Shown one piece after another: positions 1 to 7,695 of a stretch of DNA of 39,844 bases. Both the position numbers and the translations under genes were made by a program. The stretch's first letter is position 1. Each line of letters opens with the position of its first letter. The notes beneath the pieces are model-generated. The model made no database searches and was not told where the DNA came from. It saw nothing but the letters and a program-made list of their open reading frames with translations. This DNA is from Nostoc sp. KVJ20 (GTDB lineage: Bacteria; Cyanobacteriota; Cyanobacteriia; Cyanobacteriales; Nostocaceae): NCBI RefSeq assembly GCF_001712795.1, contig NZ_KV757620.1, positions 1 through 39,844 on the forward strand. Direction: 5' to 3'.

Positions 1-670
1 TATCTGACTTACCATCTCCATCAAAATCGGAGTTAGACATTTCAATTGATAAACTCTTGCCATCTATAACAATAGTTGAATGATCATTCTCAGTCTTCAA
101 CAGAAACAGATTATCCGCATTCAAAGACTCATTGTGCACTATCTTTTGGAACAGTTCCCCCTCATCCCCTAATGCATCAAAAGTATTAATTTTGGAGTCG
201 AGCCAATGACCGAACTCTTCATGAAAAACAGCATTAATTCCTTCAGTATTACTGGCGTTATTTAATAAGAAATCTTCAGAAAAATAAATAGTATTTGTTT
301 CTTGAGCAAAACTAGCATTTGCGCCATTCAACTGTATTCCTGTCAGCACATCAATTTCAACAAGATTCCTGAAACCGCTTTGCTTGACATCTTGAACTAC
401 CTTTTGAAATGCTTGTCGATCCCAGTTATTATCAAAAACCAGATTCATGTTGTAATCAAGGTCAGGACTAGCAATAAATTGGCTGAACTGTTCATGAGCT
501 AAGTCTACAGCCTCTAACAAATATCCTGGTAAAGCTGATCCAGTTCCTGCTTTTGAACTAGACACTAAGGACATCAGAGATAATCCCGCATCCTCAGATG
601 GAATCATTACATTTGAATAATTATGTACCCCTATTTCCGGAGTGGAAGATGCAACTTTTTCAAGATTCAT
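1..670 (-). CDS. Secreted metalloprotease-like protein with FG-GAP/VCBS-type repeat (5' part, runs off window)
   Basis: Reading leftward from an ATG at 670 the frame stays open for 223 codons to the window edge, so only the N-terminal part is present. There is no classical signal peptide. Residues 150-155 read HEEFGH, followed by WLDSKIN and, at 168-171, GDEG. This resembles the metal-binding helix of zinc peptidases but has three residues between E and the second H, not the two of classic HExxH. The last visible residues (DFDGDGKSD, about 215-223) look like the start of an FG-GAP/VCBS calcium-binding repeat, typical of large exported cyanobacterial proteins. From family knowledge I infer a large surface or secreted protein. 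Catalysis is unproven because the motif is non-canonical and the rest of the protein is outside the window. Confidence 0.7.
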   Translation of the reverse strand, partial: MNLEKVASSTPEIGVHNYSNVMIPSEDAGLSLMSLVSSSKAGTGSALPGYLLEAVDLAHEQFSQFIASPDLDYNMNLVFDNNWDRQAFQKVVQDVKQSGFRNLVEIDVLTGIQLNGANASFAQETNTIYFSEDFLLNNASNTEGINAVFHEEFGHWLDSKINTFDALGDEGELFQKIVHNESLNADNLFLLKTENDHSTIVIDGKSLSIEMSNSDFDGDGKSD

Positions 671-1204
671 TTTGATTTATCGAGAATTACAGCAAAATTC
701 AAATACATCTCAGTTATATCCGCGACATTTTGGAAAAGACAATTGGCTAATAGTTTTTTACAAAGAAAATATAATATTTTAATACCTATGTAAAAACACT
801 GTATCTGCTCGTTAAAATATGTTTTGTACTGCTTTATTTAAGCAAACAATTGAGATATTAGAGAAGTCGCTGTTGCATAACGGGCAACAGCCATACTACA
901 TATACCCCTTATGAGAATATTGAAGGTTTGATTTCTTTTATTTTTCCTTCGTTATCTAGAATGACTTGAATTACTGGATTTTTTGGATCTATAGGTAGGG
1001 CTAAATCAAAGGTAATAACTGCTTCTACATCGTTGTATTTGGTTCTAACTGTGCTAACACTTAGCTGCAACAGACTGAATCGATATCTGGGTTGGGATGC
1101 AAAGAAGTATGCCTATGGGCGCATTTGCTTTCTTGGTAGCTTATAGAGAATAATCACAGATAAAGCAGCTTTGGCATCTTCATGCGAGAGAATAAATATA
1201 AAAT
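671..1204. other. Intergenic stretch with a short hairpin and a coding remnant
   Basis: This spacer separates the leftward metalloprotease-like gene from the rightward Hsp70-like gene. The first 200 bases are AT-rich and should hold the leftward promoter; I see no convincing -10/-35 pair. Positions 870-890 form a 7-bp hairpin (CTGTTGC / GCAACAG). The coding remnant at 909-1112 is listed separately. No RNA gene is visible. Confidence 0.5.
909..1112 (-). pseudogene. C-terminal coding remnant or unrecognised small gene
   Basis: On the minus strand a frame is open from just after a TAG at 1113-1115 to a TAA at 909-911, about 67 codons. The translation looks protein-like, with alternating hydrophobic/polar strands (AVITFDLALPIDPKNPVIQV, then ILDNEGKIKEIKPSIFS). 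There is no ATG in the open part; a TTG within it would give only about 50 residues. I do not recognise the family. The most economical reading is the decayed 3' end of a gene, but a short gene with a non-ATG start is possible. Confidence 0.3.
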
Positions 1205-2803
1205 ATGGCGATCGCAATCGATTTTGGTACTAGCAACACAGTCATTGCTCGTTGGAACCCTGTCACCCAGCAGCCAGAAACCCTGACTCTACCAGGTTTA
1301 TCAATTAAACAAAGTCTCAATCCGCCACTGATTCCCAGCTTGGTTTATGTTGAAGACGCAACCCAAAATAAAGTCTTAGTCGGGCAACAAGTACGCGATC
1401 GCGGTCTTGACCTCAAAGGCGAAACGCGATTTTTCCGCAGCTTCAAACGCGGTATTGGTGCAGATATCCAAGGTTTTTTACCCGAATTAGATGGGCAAAT
1501 TGTCACCTTTGAACAAGTCGGGCAATGGTTCCTCACTCAAGTAATTGAACAACTAGCACCCTTGGAAGGTGGCTTAGATTCTCTCGTGTTAACCGTACCC
1601 GTAGACAGTTTTGAAGCTTATCGCCACTGGTTGGGAAAAGTTTGTCAAGCCCTTCCCGTCGAACAAGTGCGAATGCTGGATGAACCCACAGCAGCCGCCT
1701 TGGGTTATGGCTTGGCGAATCAAGAAATTCTCTTGGTGATTGATTTTGGCGGTGGTACTTTAGATTTGTCCCTTGTCCGGTTGGATAAAGGTGTGCAAGC
1801 AACCACTAAGCCGTTGGGATTTATCCTCAAGTGGGGCAATAAGTCCTTAGCTGAAGATTCAAAACAAAAAGTCAAAACTGCCCGTGTACTGGCGAAAGCT
1901 GGGCAAAATCTGGGCGGTACTGATATTGATAACTGGTTAGTAGATTACTTTGCCAAAACTCAAGAGTTGGCGGTAAGTCCGTTGACAACAAGATTGGCAG
2001 AACGGGTAAAAATTCAGCTATCAACTCAAAACCAAGCCAGTGAAGTTTATTTTGATGATGAGACATTTGAAAGCTATGAACTGGAACTAAACCGCGATAC
2101 TTTTGAAAATATCCTCAAAGAACACGCATTTTTTGAGTTACTCGATGAATCAATGACGACACTGTTGCAGCAAGCAAAACGGCAAGGGATAGAACTTCCA
2201 GATATTAATGCAGTTTTGTTAGTTGGTGGCACAGTGCAATTGCCGGCAGTGCAGACATGGATTAAACAGTATTTTGAGCCAGAAAAAATCCGTTGCGAAC
2301 GTCCCTTTGAAGCGATCGCTCAAGGTGCATTACAGTTAGCCCAAGGGATACAAATCAAAGACTTTCTCTACCATAGTTATGGTATCCGCTACTGGGATCG
2401 CCGCAACCAGCGTCACAAATGGCATTCTTTAATTAAAGCTGGACAGGCATACCCAATGAGTCAGCCAGTGGAATTAGTCTTAGGCGCTTCTGTAGAAAAT
2501 CAACCCAGTATTGAGTTAATTATGGGAGAATTGGGAGCAGATACAGGTAACACCGAAGTTTATTTTGATGGCGATCGCTTAATTACTCGCCGTCTGGACA
2601 GTAATGAAACCAGCGTCAAACCCCTCAACGATCAAGAAGGCGCGAGGACAATTGCCCAATTGACACCAGCCGGATATCCTGGAAGCGATCGCATCAAAAT
2701 CCTCTTTCAAGTTGATGAGCAACGCTTTTTGCGAATCACCGTTGAAGACTTGTTAACAAATGACACACTTTTGGAGAATCAACTTGTGGCACAGTTGAGC
2801 TAG
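1205..2803 (+). CDS. Hsp70-family (DnaK-like) protein with short C-terminal domain
   Basis: A 532-aa Hsp70 actin-fold ATPase. Visible motifs in order: phosphate-1 loop IDFGTSNT (residues 5-12), the conserved DEPTAAALGYG (159-169), phosphate-2 loop VIDFGGGTLDLS (178-189) and adenosine-binding VLLVGGTVQLPAV (337-349). DnaK is usually about 640 aa. Here the region after about residue 385 is short and does not look like a full substrate-binding lid domain, so this is one of the divergent Hsp70-like proteins of cyanobacteria, not housekeeping DnaK. An ATP-driven role in protein handling is inferred and the client is unknown. It stands alone, with no DnaJ or GrpE gene beside it, and converges on the Uma2 gene. 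The ATG at 1205 begins directly with the ATPase strand, which supports this start. Confidence 0.9.
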   Translation: MAIAIDFGTSNTVIARWNPVTQQPETLTLPGLSIKQSLNPPLIPSLVYVEDATQNKVLVGQQVRDRGLDLKGETRFFRSFKRGIGADIQGFLPELDGQIVTFEQVGQWFLTQVIEQLAPLEGGLDSLVLTVPVDSFEAYRHWLGKVCQALPVEQVRMLDEPTAAALGYGLANQEILLVIDFGGGTLDLSLVRLDKGVQATTKPLGFILKWGNKSLAEDSKQKVKTARVLAKAGQNLGGTDIDNWLVDYFAKTQELAVSPLTTRLAERVKIQLSTQNQASEVYFDDETFESYELELNRDTFENILKEHAFFELLDESMTTLLQQAKRQGIELPDINAVLLVGGTVQLPAVQTWIKQYFEPEKIRCERPFEAIAQGALQLAQGIQIKDFLYHSYGIRYWDRRNQRHKWHSLIKAGQAYPMSQPVELVLGASVENQPSIELIMGELGADTGNTEVYFDGDRLITRRLDSNETSVKPLNDQEGARTIAQLTPAGYPGSDRIKILFQVDEQRFLRITVEDLLTNDTLLENQLVAQLS

Positions 2804-2826
2804 ATATAATGTACAACAAGTTATTT

Positions 2827-3390
2827 TTAGCTATCCATCTTTAACCATCCAAAAACTTGATTGACGGTTAGTGCAAGTTCAATTTCTGGTAATACAGGCA
2901 AAAAATCTTCTCCCTGGATTAACTCTGGTTGTTGGCCCGGACGGAAAACCAAAATTGAGCGATCTGTTGGATCAATTAACCACCCTAGTCGGCAACCATG
3001 CTGTAAGCAATAAAGGATGTTGCCAATTACTCGGTTTGAACTCTGTTCTGGGGAGAGGATTTCAATTGTCCAATCTGGCCACAGCAAAAAATCGTTGGGA
3101 ACTTCCCCATCAGCATCAAATGGAATTCGTGACCATTTAAAAACCGCTACATCAGGCACAATTGAGCGGATACCAAAGCTACAGCGCAACTCTGGGAATG
3201 CATAAGCAATTTTTTGGCTTTCTGCTACTTCGTTAATGCTATTGCAGAGTCTTAGCTGCAATCGACTATGCTTCCCTTTCGGCATTGGCTTTTGGATAAT
3301 CTTACCGTTAATATATTCACTCGCGGGCTTTGTTTCTGGGAGCTTCAGAAACTCCTCTAGGGTAAGTAGTTGAGTAGTTGAGTAGCTCAT
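2827..3390 (-). CDS. Uma2-family (DUF820) PD-(D/E)XK nuclease-fold protein
   Basis: A 187-aa protein of the Uma2/DUF820 family, greatly expanded in cyanobacteria. Family landmarks: N-terminal LTLEEFLKLPE, E25 in SEYINGKI, the IVPDVAVF strand with D80, TIEILSPEQS with E110, and the GCRLGWLIDP strand near 142-151. The spacing D80...E110 fits the PD-(D/E)XK restriction-endonuclease fold. The usual lysine-containing helix is replaced by a SSNRVIGNILYCLQHG variant, so activity is uncertain. These genes often sit singly and their biological role is not established. It converges on the Hsp70-like gene with only 23 bp between stop codons. Confidence 0.85.
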   Translation of the reverse strand: MSYSTTQLLTLEEFLKLPETKPASEYINGKIIQKPMPKGKHSRLQLRLCNSINEVAESQKIAYAFPELRCSFGIRSIVPDVAVFKWSRIPFDADGEVPNDFLLWPDWTIEILSPEQSSNRVIGNILYCLQHGCRLGWLIDPTDRSILVFRPGQQPELIQGEDFLPVLPEIELALTVNQVFGWLKMDS

Positions 3391-3537
3391 GGCTCCTAAA
3401 TCCCTCGAAGATGTGTTTTTAGTCTAGCAGTGATGTAGAGTGCGTCACACTTGGCAATTCTTACCTGGATATATGGACAGGTAAGAATTGCCACAATGAT
3501 TAATTCATCTTCACGATAATTCGTTATTAAAACTCTT

Positions 3538-3563
3538 AATTACGAATTACGAATTACGAATTA
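3538..3563. repeat. Heptamer tandem repeat (AATTACG, about 3.7 copies) reaching the transpeptidase stop codon
   Basis: AATTACG is repeated from 3538 to 3563. The last copy supplies the TAA stop (3561-3563 on the minus strand) of the adjacent L,D-transpeptidase gene. It is a short tandemly repeated repetitive (STRR-type) tract of the kind common in Nostocales spacers. Confidence 0.8.
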
Positions 3564-4100
3564 TTTCCGCACCACTACTAAAGTTCCATTCCTAGCCCAG
3601 TTGTAAAGATTGCGAGCTTGCTGAACAGGTAAATTTACACAACCGTGGCTGACGGGAGTCCCAAAACGATTATGCCAGTAAGCGCCGTGGATGGCGTAGC
3701 CTCTGTAGAAATACATTGTGTAAGGAACGTCAGGAATATTATAGCCCCTGCCTCGCATCCGGTGAGTGCGATACTTAGAATTAATCCGAAATTTACCTAT
3801 GGGTGTGGGAGTCGATCGCTTACCTCCAGAAATGCGGTATGAATAAACAAGTTTATTACCTTCCCATGCACGTAAGCGTTGCTCTGACAAGTCAATTTCA
3901 ATCCAGCGAGGTTGGGATGTTTGCCTGATATTAGATGCAGTGATGCTGTTTTCATTCACTGGCGCAGCTGTTGCTGTAGTCAAGTTGGGTGTACCTGCTA
4001 AAGGTGATGACCAAGAAAATAGAGTTGCCACCATCAGCGCCACGCCTGTACAAAAATTCCCTGAGGAACGAATCTTACCACTGCGAATCCAAGATTGCAT
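3561..4100 (-). CDS. L,D-transpeptidase (YkuD domain), copy 1
   Basis: A 179-aa exported enzyme that would make 3-3 cross-links or attach groups to peptidoglycan. The N-terminus (about residues 1-36) carries basic residues followed by a hydrophobic stretch, [12 protein letters not shown], that fits a signal peptide or anchor. The YkuD domain starts near residue 66 ([15 protein letters not shown]). The catalytic pattern is complete: H138 in YAIHGAYW, then SHGCVNLP with H152 and C154. Length and layout are typical for small cyanobacterial LDTs without a LysM domain. It lies head-to-tail with a close paralogue at 4607-5122, about 500 bp away, so the pair probably arose by tandem duplication. A single ATG start at 4100 was used. 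Confidence 0.92.
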   Translation of the reverse strand: MQSWIRSGKIRSSGNFCTGVALMVATLFSWSSPLAGTPNLTTATAAPVNENSITASNIRQTSQPRWIEIDLSEQRLRAWEGNKLVYSYRISGGKRSTPTPIGKFRINSKYRTHRMRGRGYNIPDVPYTMYFYRGYAIHGAYWHNRFGTPVSHGCVNLPVQQARNLYNWARNGTLVVVRK

Positions 4101-4260
4101 TATGCCTCACCTTCTAAACTACGCAAAAATTATGAAGTGAAGTAATTGTCTGGAAAACTACAAATTTCCAGAGTTATTACTCCTTTCTGTGGAGGATTTA
4201 CGCAATTCATCCGCTAATGCTTCTTAAGACAATTCCCAAGCTAATCTGCGTCCAATTTGG

Positions 4261-4367
4261 TCATTAGTCACTTGTCACTTGTCCTTTGTCATTTGTCCTT
4301 GATAAATGATGAGTCCTAACTAATGACTAATGACTAATGACTAATAACCAATGACCAATGACCAATA
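4261..4367. repeat. Degenerate heptamer repeat tract (TNACTAATGA/ACCAATG type) in the 4101-4606 spacer
   Basis: Between the two transpeptidase genes is a run of 7-bp units. First come CACTTGT/CATTTGT-like units, then ATGACTA repeated three times grading into ATGACCA. The two halves are partly complementary in style (TCATTAG... versus ...CTAATGA), so the tract could fold on itself. The rest of the 4101-4606 spacer is AT-rich and shows nothing else I can identify apart from the promoter space for copy 1. Confidence 0.8.
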
Positions 4368-4606
4368 CCTAAATGCAAACTTTCCCCAAATTCATATTTG
4401 CATTTGTAATTTCACACAAGAATTGTCAGGATTTACGCTTATTTTTTGGGTAAATTCTTGAATACCCTCTTCTATATTTTATTTCAACTTCAGTAATTCC
4501 GACTCCGAAGATTCCCAGCATAAAATCTTGCTGGGAATCACTTAAATTATCTTGATTTGTTGTTATTTCTAGTTTTGCTTAAATTGCCTTCTGGCTGCTT
4601 CACTTA

Positions 4607-5122
4607 CTATTTATGGATAACTACTGGTGTCCCTACTGATGCCCACTCAAATAGCCATTTAGCATGTTTAGGTGCAAGATTTACACACCCGTGGCTTACT
4701 GGAGTTCCAAATCTCTTATGCCAATAAGCTCCGTGAATACCGTAATTACCTTGATAAAACATCGCATGAGGAACGTTGGCAACATCGTAACCCCTTCCCC
4801 GCATCCGCGTAGTTTTGAACTTGGATTGAATATTAAAAGTACCAACAAGAGTAGGAGTGGATTTTTTACCAGAGGAAATAGCACTTCCATAAACAACTTT
4901 GTCACCTTGCCAAGCTATTAATCGTTGCTTTGAAAGATTAATTTGAATCCAGCGCCGATCCGATTGTTGCAATGTCTGGATTTTTTGTGCAATCACTTGA
5001 TTTTTGGAATTCGCCCAAACTTCACTAGTTCCAGTAGTAGTAAAAACACTTAAGGACAATGCTGTACCAGTGAGGAGTATTTGTAAGCGACGCACCCAGT
5101 CAGAATAAATCAGTTTTTTCAT
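4607..5122 (-). CDS. L,D-transpeptidase (YkuD domain), copy 2
   Basis: A paralogue of the enzyme at 3561-4100, 171 aa from the ATG at 5122. In-frame TTG (5143) and GTG codons upstream could add up to 7 residues; neither start has a good Shine-Dalgarno sequence, and the ATG gives a normal basic n-region (MKKLIYSDWVRRLQ) before a hydrophobic signal core. YkuD domain landmarks: [38 protein letters not shown], with catalytic C146 and H130 in this numbering. Both copies share a TRMRGRGY / HRMRGRGYN segment before the active site, so they are recent relatives. The inferred role is peptidoglycan remodelling in the periplasm. It is probably transcribed separately from copy 1, given the long spacer. 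Confidence 0.9.
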   Translation of the reverse strand: MKKLIYSDWVRRLQILLTGTALSLSVFTTTGTSEVWANSKNQVIAQKIQTLQQSDRRWIQINLSKQRLIAWQGDKVVYGSAISSGKKSTPTLVGTFNIQSKFKTTRMRGRGYDVANVPHAMFYQGNYGIHGAYWHKRFGTPVSHGCVNLAPKHAKWLFEWASVGTPVVIHK

Positions 5123-5235
5123 TTTAGATACACTCACACTCAAATCATGAAGTCTTGAGAAACTTATCAGCTTTCACTTTTATTTCCCTATCTATTACTT
5201 TAATAGACGTTAAGTTTTGATGATTTGATTCTAAG

Positions 5236-5868
5236 TTAACTTAACTGTCGCATTAGTTTTTTTGCTCCAGATGCGATCGCTTCCCAATTTCTCTCTGTGA
5301 CAAGCTTTTGAGGAAATAATTCACCGCTCAAACCTACAGCGATCGCTCCGGCTTGTAAAAATTCTTTAGCATTTTCGAGTGTGATGCCGCCAGTAGGAAT
5401 TAAGGGAATCTGACTCAGCGGCCCTTGCAAACTTTTGATATACTCAGCCCCTCCTAATGCTTGCACAGGAAACACTTTTACACAACTAGCACCCTGACTC
5501 CAGGCAGTAACAATCTCTGTAGGAGTCATAGCTCCTGGTATAATAGGCACATTTTTTTCTACTGCTGCTTGAATCATTGCTGGATCAACGTGGGGTGTGA
5601 AGAGGAATTGCGCCCCAGATGCGATCGCTTCTTGTAACTGCTGCACATTGAATAGCGTACCAGTGCCAATGATACAGGCTGGTAATTCCGAACGTAATTG
5701 ACTGATCAATTCCCCAGCGCGATCGCTATTCCAGGTAATCTCAATTAGCTGCATTCCCCCAGATGCTACAGCCATTGCCATTTGCCGTCCCAATTCGATT
5801 TTAGGGGCGCGGATGACTGCGATCGCTCGGTGTTTTTGCAATTGTGATAACCAAACTTGATTAGGCAT
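5236..5868 (-). CDS. eda: KDPG / 4-hydroxy-2-oxoglutarate aldolase (class I)
   Basis: A 210-aa TIM-barrel aldolase that cleaves 2-keto-3-deoxy-6-phosphogluconate to pyruvate and glyceraldehyde-3-phosphate (Entner-Doudoroff pathway), or the related 4-hydroxy-2-oxoglutarate. The Schiff-base lysine is K131 in SCVKVFP. The conserved E43 sits in IEITWNS. IIGTGTLF, FTPHVDP, PIIPGAMTP and LIPTGGI are the phosphate and barrel loops of the family. Length matches E. coli Eda (213 aa). The neighbours give no pathway context: no edd-type dehydratase is in the window. Substrate preference between the two aldols cannot be read from sequence alone. Confidence 0.9.
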   Translation of the reverse strand: MPNQVWLSQLQKHRAIAVIRAPKIELGRQMAMAVASGGMQLIEITWNSDRAGELISQLRSELPACIIGTGTLFNVQQLQEAIASGAQFLFTPHVDPAMIQAAVEKNVPIIPGAMTPTEIVTAWSQGASCVKVFPVQALGGAEYIKSLQGPLSQIPLIPTGGITLENAKEFLQAGAIAVGLSGELFPQKLVTERNWEAIASGAKKLMRQLS

Positions 5869-6378
5869 TTTTACTGGAGACTATGAGCTAGGGACTAGGA
5901 ACTGGGAACTAGAGAATAATTTTCACTCTAGTAAATACCTAATTTTCAATCCTAGTACCCAATCCCCAACCCCCTTAAAACTTTCTCAGCTATCGAGTCA
6001 ACCCCTGAATTTTGATAAAACAGCCAAAACTCAGTTTTGATAAGCACTTCACGCTTTTTATCATTTATGGGGGGCGATCAAAGCGTTTAAACCCAAATAT
6101 ACTGAGCTTATTGCCATTATTGTCAATAAGTTTTGTTTGCTCGCTAGCTAGAACTGCGATTTAGCGATCGCATATAACTTGCAATGTTAAAAAACTTTAC
6201 ACTGCAAAAATTTTAGGTGTTTGTATTAAACGAAAATCGGCGGGAATTCCATCCCTTTGAAGAGTGGGAGGGATAGAACCACTTTTTTAGTTAAACATAA
6301 ATTTTATGTGATATATTTCTGTAATCAACAATACCCGTGGTGTAGATAATACTGTAGTAAATTTTAAAATTTAGTATT
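5869..6378. other. Spacer between the aldolase gene and the small basic ORF
   Basis: About 510 bp. It begins with irregular heptamer-like GGGACTAGGAACTGG units (about 5888-5915) and contains a short symmetric element CAAAACT-c-AGTTTTG near 6024-6040, two HIP1-like GCGATC sites and an AT-rich end. It should hold the leftward aldolase promoter and the rightward promoter of the small ORF. No gene is supported. Confidence 0.45.
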
Positions 6379-6495
6379 ATGTCTAGTCAAGAACAAAATT
6401 CCAATAAAGCATTCAAGCAAACACAAGCTAGCGCAACAAAGAAGAAGAAATTACAACCTCCCCCAGACATCAAAAAACCAAAGAAAACCGAATAA
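6379..6495 (+). CDS. Small lysine-rich protein, 38 aa, unknown
   Basis: ATG at 6379, TAA ending at 6495. The product (MSSQEQNSNKAFKQTQASAT, then KKKKLQPPPDIKKPKKTE) is hydrophilic, strongly basic and probably disordered. A TAATACT/TAGTAAAT-rich stretch directly upstream could be a -10 region, and a strong hairpin follows at 6508-6544, so this looks like a complete transcription unit. There is no obvious Shine-Dalgarno sequence. The family is not recognised; chance is the main alternative. Confidence 0.45.
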   Translation: MSSQEQNSNKAFKQTQASATKKKKLQPPPDIKKPKKTE

Positions 6496-6507
6496 AAAGC
6501 TTTATAG

Positions 6508-6544
6508 TTTCTTGTAGAGACTTAATTTAAGTCTCTACAAGAAA
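6508..6544. terminator. Perfect 18-bp inverted repeat between convergent genes (bidirectional terminator or dispersed palindrome)
   Basis: TTTCTTGTAGAGACTTAA and its exact reverse complement flank one central base. It lies between the small rightward ORF and the leftward coiled-coil gene, where a shared terminator is expected. The TTGTAGAGAC core resembles palindromes scattered in Nostoc spacers, so it may be a repeat family member co-opted as a terminator. Confidence 0.65.
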
Positions 6545-6562
6545 CATCAAAAATAAATCAGC

Positions 6563-7642
6563 TTATTTATTTTTTGCTTGAGTCTTTGCCTGTTCCAAAG
6601 CTATTTCTTTGATTGCCTGATATGAATTAACATTTGAAGTACCTTCAATAGCTTTAACTGCCAAATCCTGAACTTGTTTGAGAGCCGATTCAAGTTGTTT
6701 AGAAAGATTTTGAATCCGCGTCTCTTGATTAGTAATAGTTTGTTCTAGAGATTGTAGTCTTTGTTCATAAAAACGCTTTTGCCCTTCCACTTCTTTAGAA
6801 TATAAATCAGATTTTACTTTAGCTTGGTAGTGGGCGATGCCTTTGCCTTCTTCTGTAGCTTTTTTTATAGCTGCTTCTTTATCTTTCGGAAAAGCCTCTA
6901 CCTTGGCTTTTAACTCTTCAAATTGTTTCTCTCTCTCAGAAATTGCTTTCTCCCTTTCAGCCCACTGTTTTTCCGTTTCTTGTAATAATTCTTCCAGTTG
7001 CTTATATAGTGCTTTCTGCCCTTGTTCGTATTCGTCACTTTCTCGTTGCCGCTGGAGTTCTAAATTATACTTATACTCTGACGCATCACGTTGTCGAGTT
7101 TTATGCAAGTTTTCATTCCGTTCTTTTATCGCCCGTTGCTGTTCCTCTTGTTCTTTTCCCCAAGTATTCCTTTGCTCTAATATTTCTTGAAATAATACTT
7201 CAGAACGCTGGCTATATTCTTCCTGATAAGCTTTAGTATTATCTTCATAGGCTTGGATAAGAGTATCCAAGATATCATCAGAAACTTCTAAATTGTGCAA
7301 CTGTGTTAGTTGTTGGATTTCTTCTTCTAAAGTTCGTCTGATTTCTTCCAATTTAGAGGCTTTTGTGGTTAGCTGTTCTGATAATTCATTAGCAGCACTG
7401 CCAAAACCTAATTGAATCTTCGCCAAGCTTTCAATTGTATTGTTCATCTTTTGTTGGACACTAGAAAGCTGATTCATAGGTGTTTTTTGCTCTAATTTAG
7501 GCTGTTCTTTAGTTCCAGATTGGTTTTCTTTGGCAACTTGATCGAGTTCTGATTTCAGCGCTGCTTTCTCTTTAGCTAACTCCTCATACGCCTGAAGAAT
7601 TTCTACTTTAGTATTCTTATCAGTCGGTTTTTTTACCACCAC
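6563..7642 (-). CDS. Long coiled-coil protein, unknown function (paralogue 1)
   Basis: A 359-aa protein, almost entirely charged heptads rich in E, K and Q, so an elongated alpha-helical coiled coil is expected. There is no signal peptide or membrane segment. A GTG start at 7642 is chosen because AGGAGG lies six bases upstream, the best ribosome site in the window. Landmarks shared with the next gene: an N-terminal segment with a 'glutamine/leucine GS-A-LSE' pattern (LGFGSAANELSEQL), a central QW(A)EREK repeat region, and a C-terminal SLEQTI...QLESALKQVQDLAVKA motif. The pair is leftward and in tandem, 53 bp apart, so probably one operon. I do not recognise a functional family; a cytoskeletal or scaffold role would only be a guess from the fold. 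Confidence 0.8.
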   Translation of the reverse strand: MVVKKPTDKNTKVEILQAYEELAKEKAALKSELDQVAKENQSGTKEQPKLEQKTPMNQLSSVQQKMNNTIESLAKIQLGFGSAANELSEQLTTKASKLEEIRRTLEEEIQQLTQLHNLEVSDDILDTLIQAYEDNTKAYQEEYSQRSEVLFQEILEQRNTWGKEQEEQQRAIKERNENLHKTRQRDASEYKYNLELQRQRESDEYEQGQKALYKQLEELLQETEKQWAEREKAISEREKQFEELKAKVEAFPKDKEAAIKKATEEGKGIAHYQAKVKSDLYSKEVEGQKRFYEQRLQSLEQTITNQETRIQNLSKQLESALKQVQDLAVKAIEGTSNVNSYQAIKEIALEQAKTQAKNK

Positions 7643-7695
7643 AACAAACCTCCTCTTCAGGAATTAAAAATGGTTAAGATGCTACAGACTCAAAA

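Noticed and set aside
302..502. Rightward 66-codon frame at the left end
   Set aside because: It lies antisense inside the well-supported leftward metalloprotease-like frame, with Cys/Ile-rich composition and no ribosome site.
4261..4367. CRISPR-like array in the heptamer tract
   Set aside because: Units are 7 bp with no unique spacers and no cas genes nearby.
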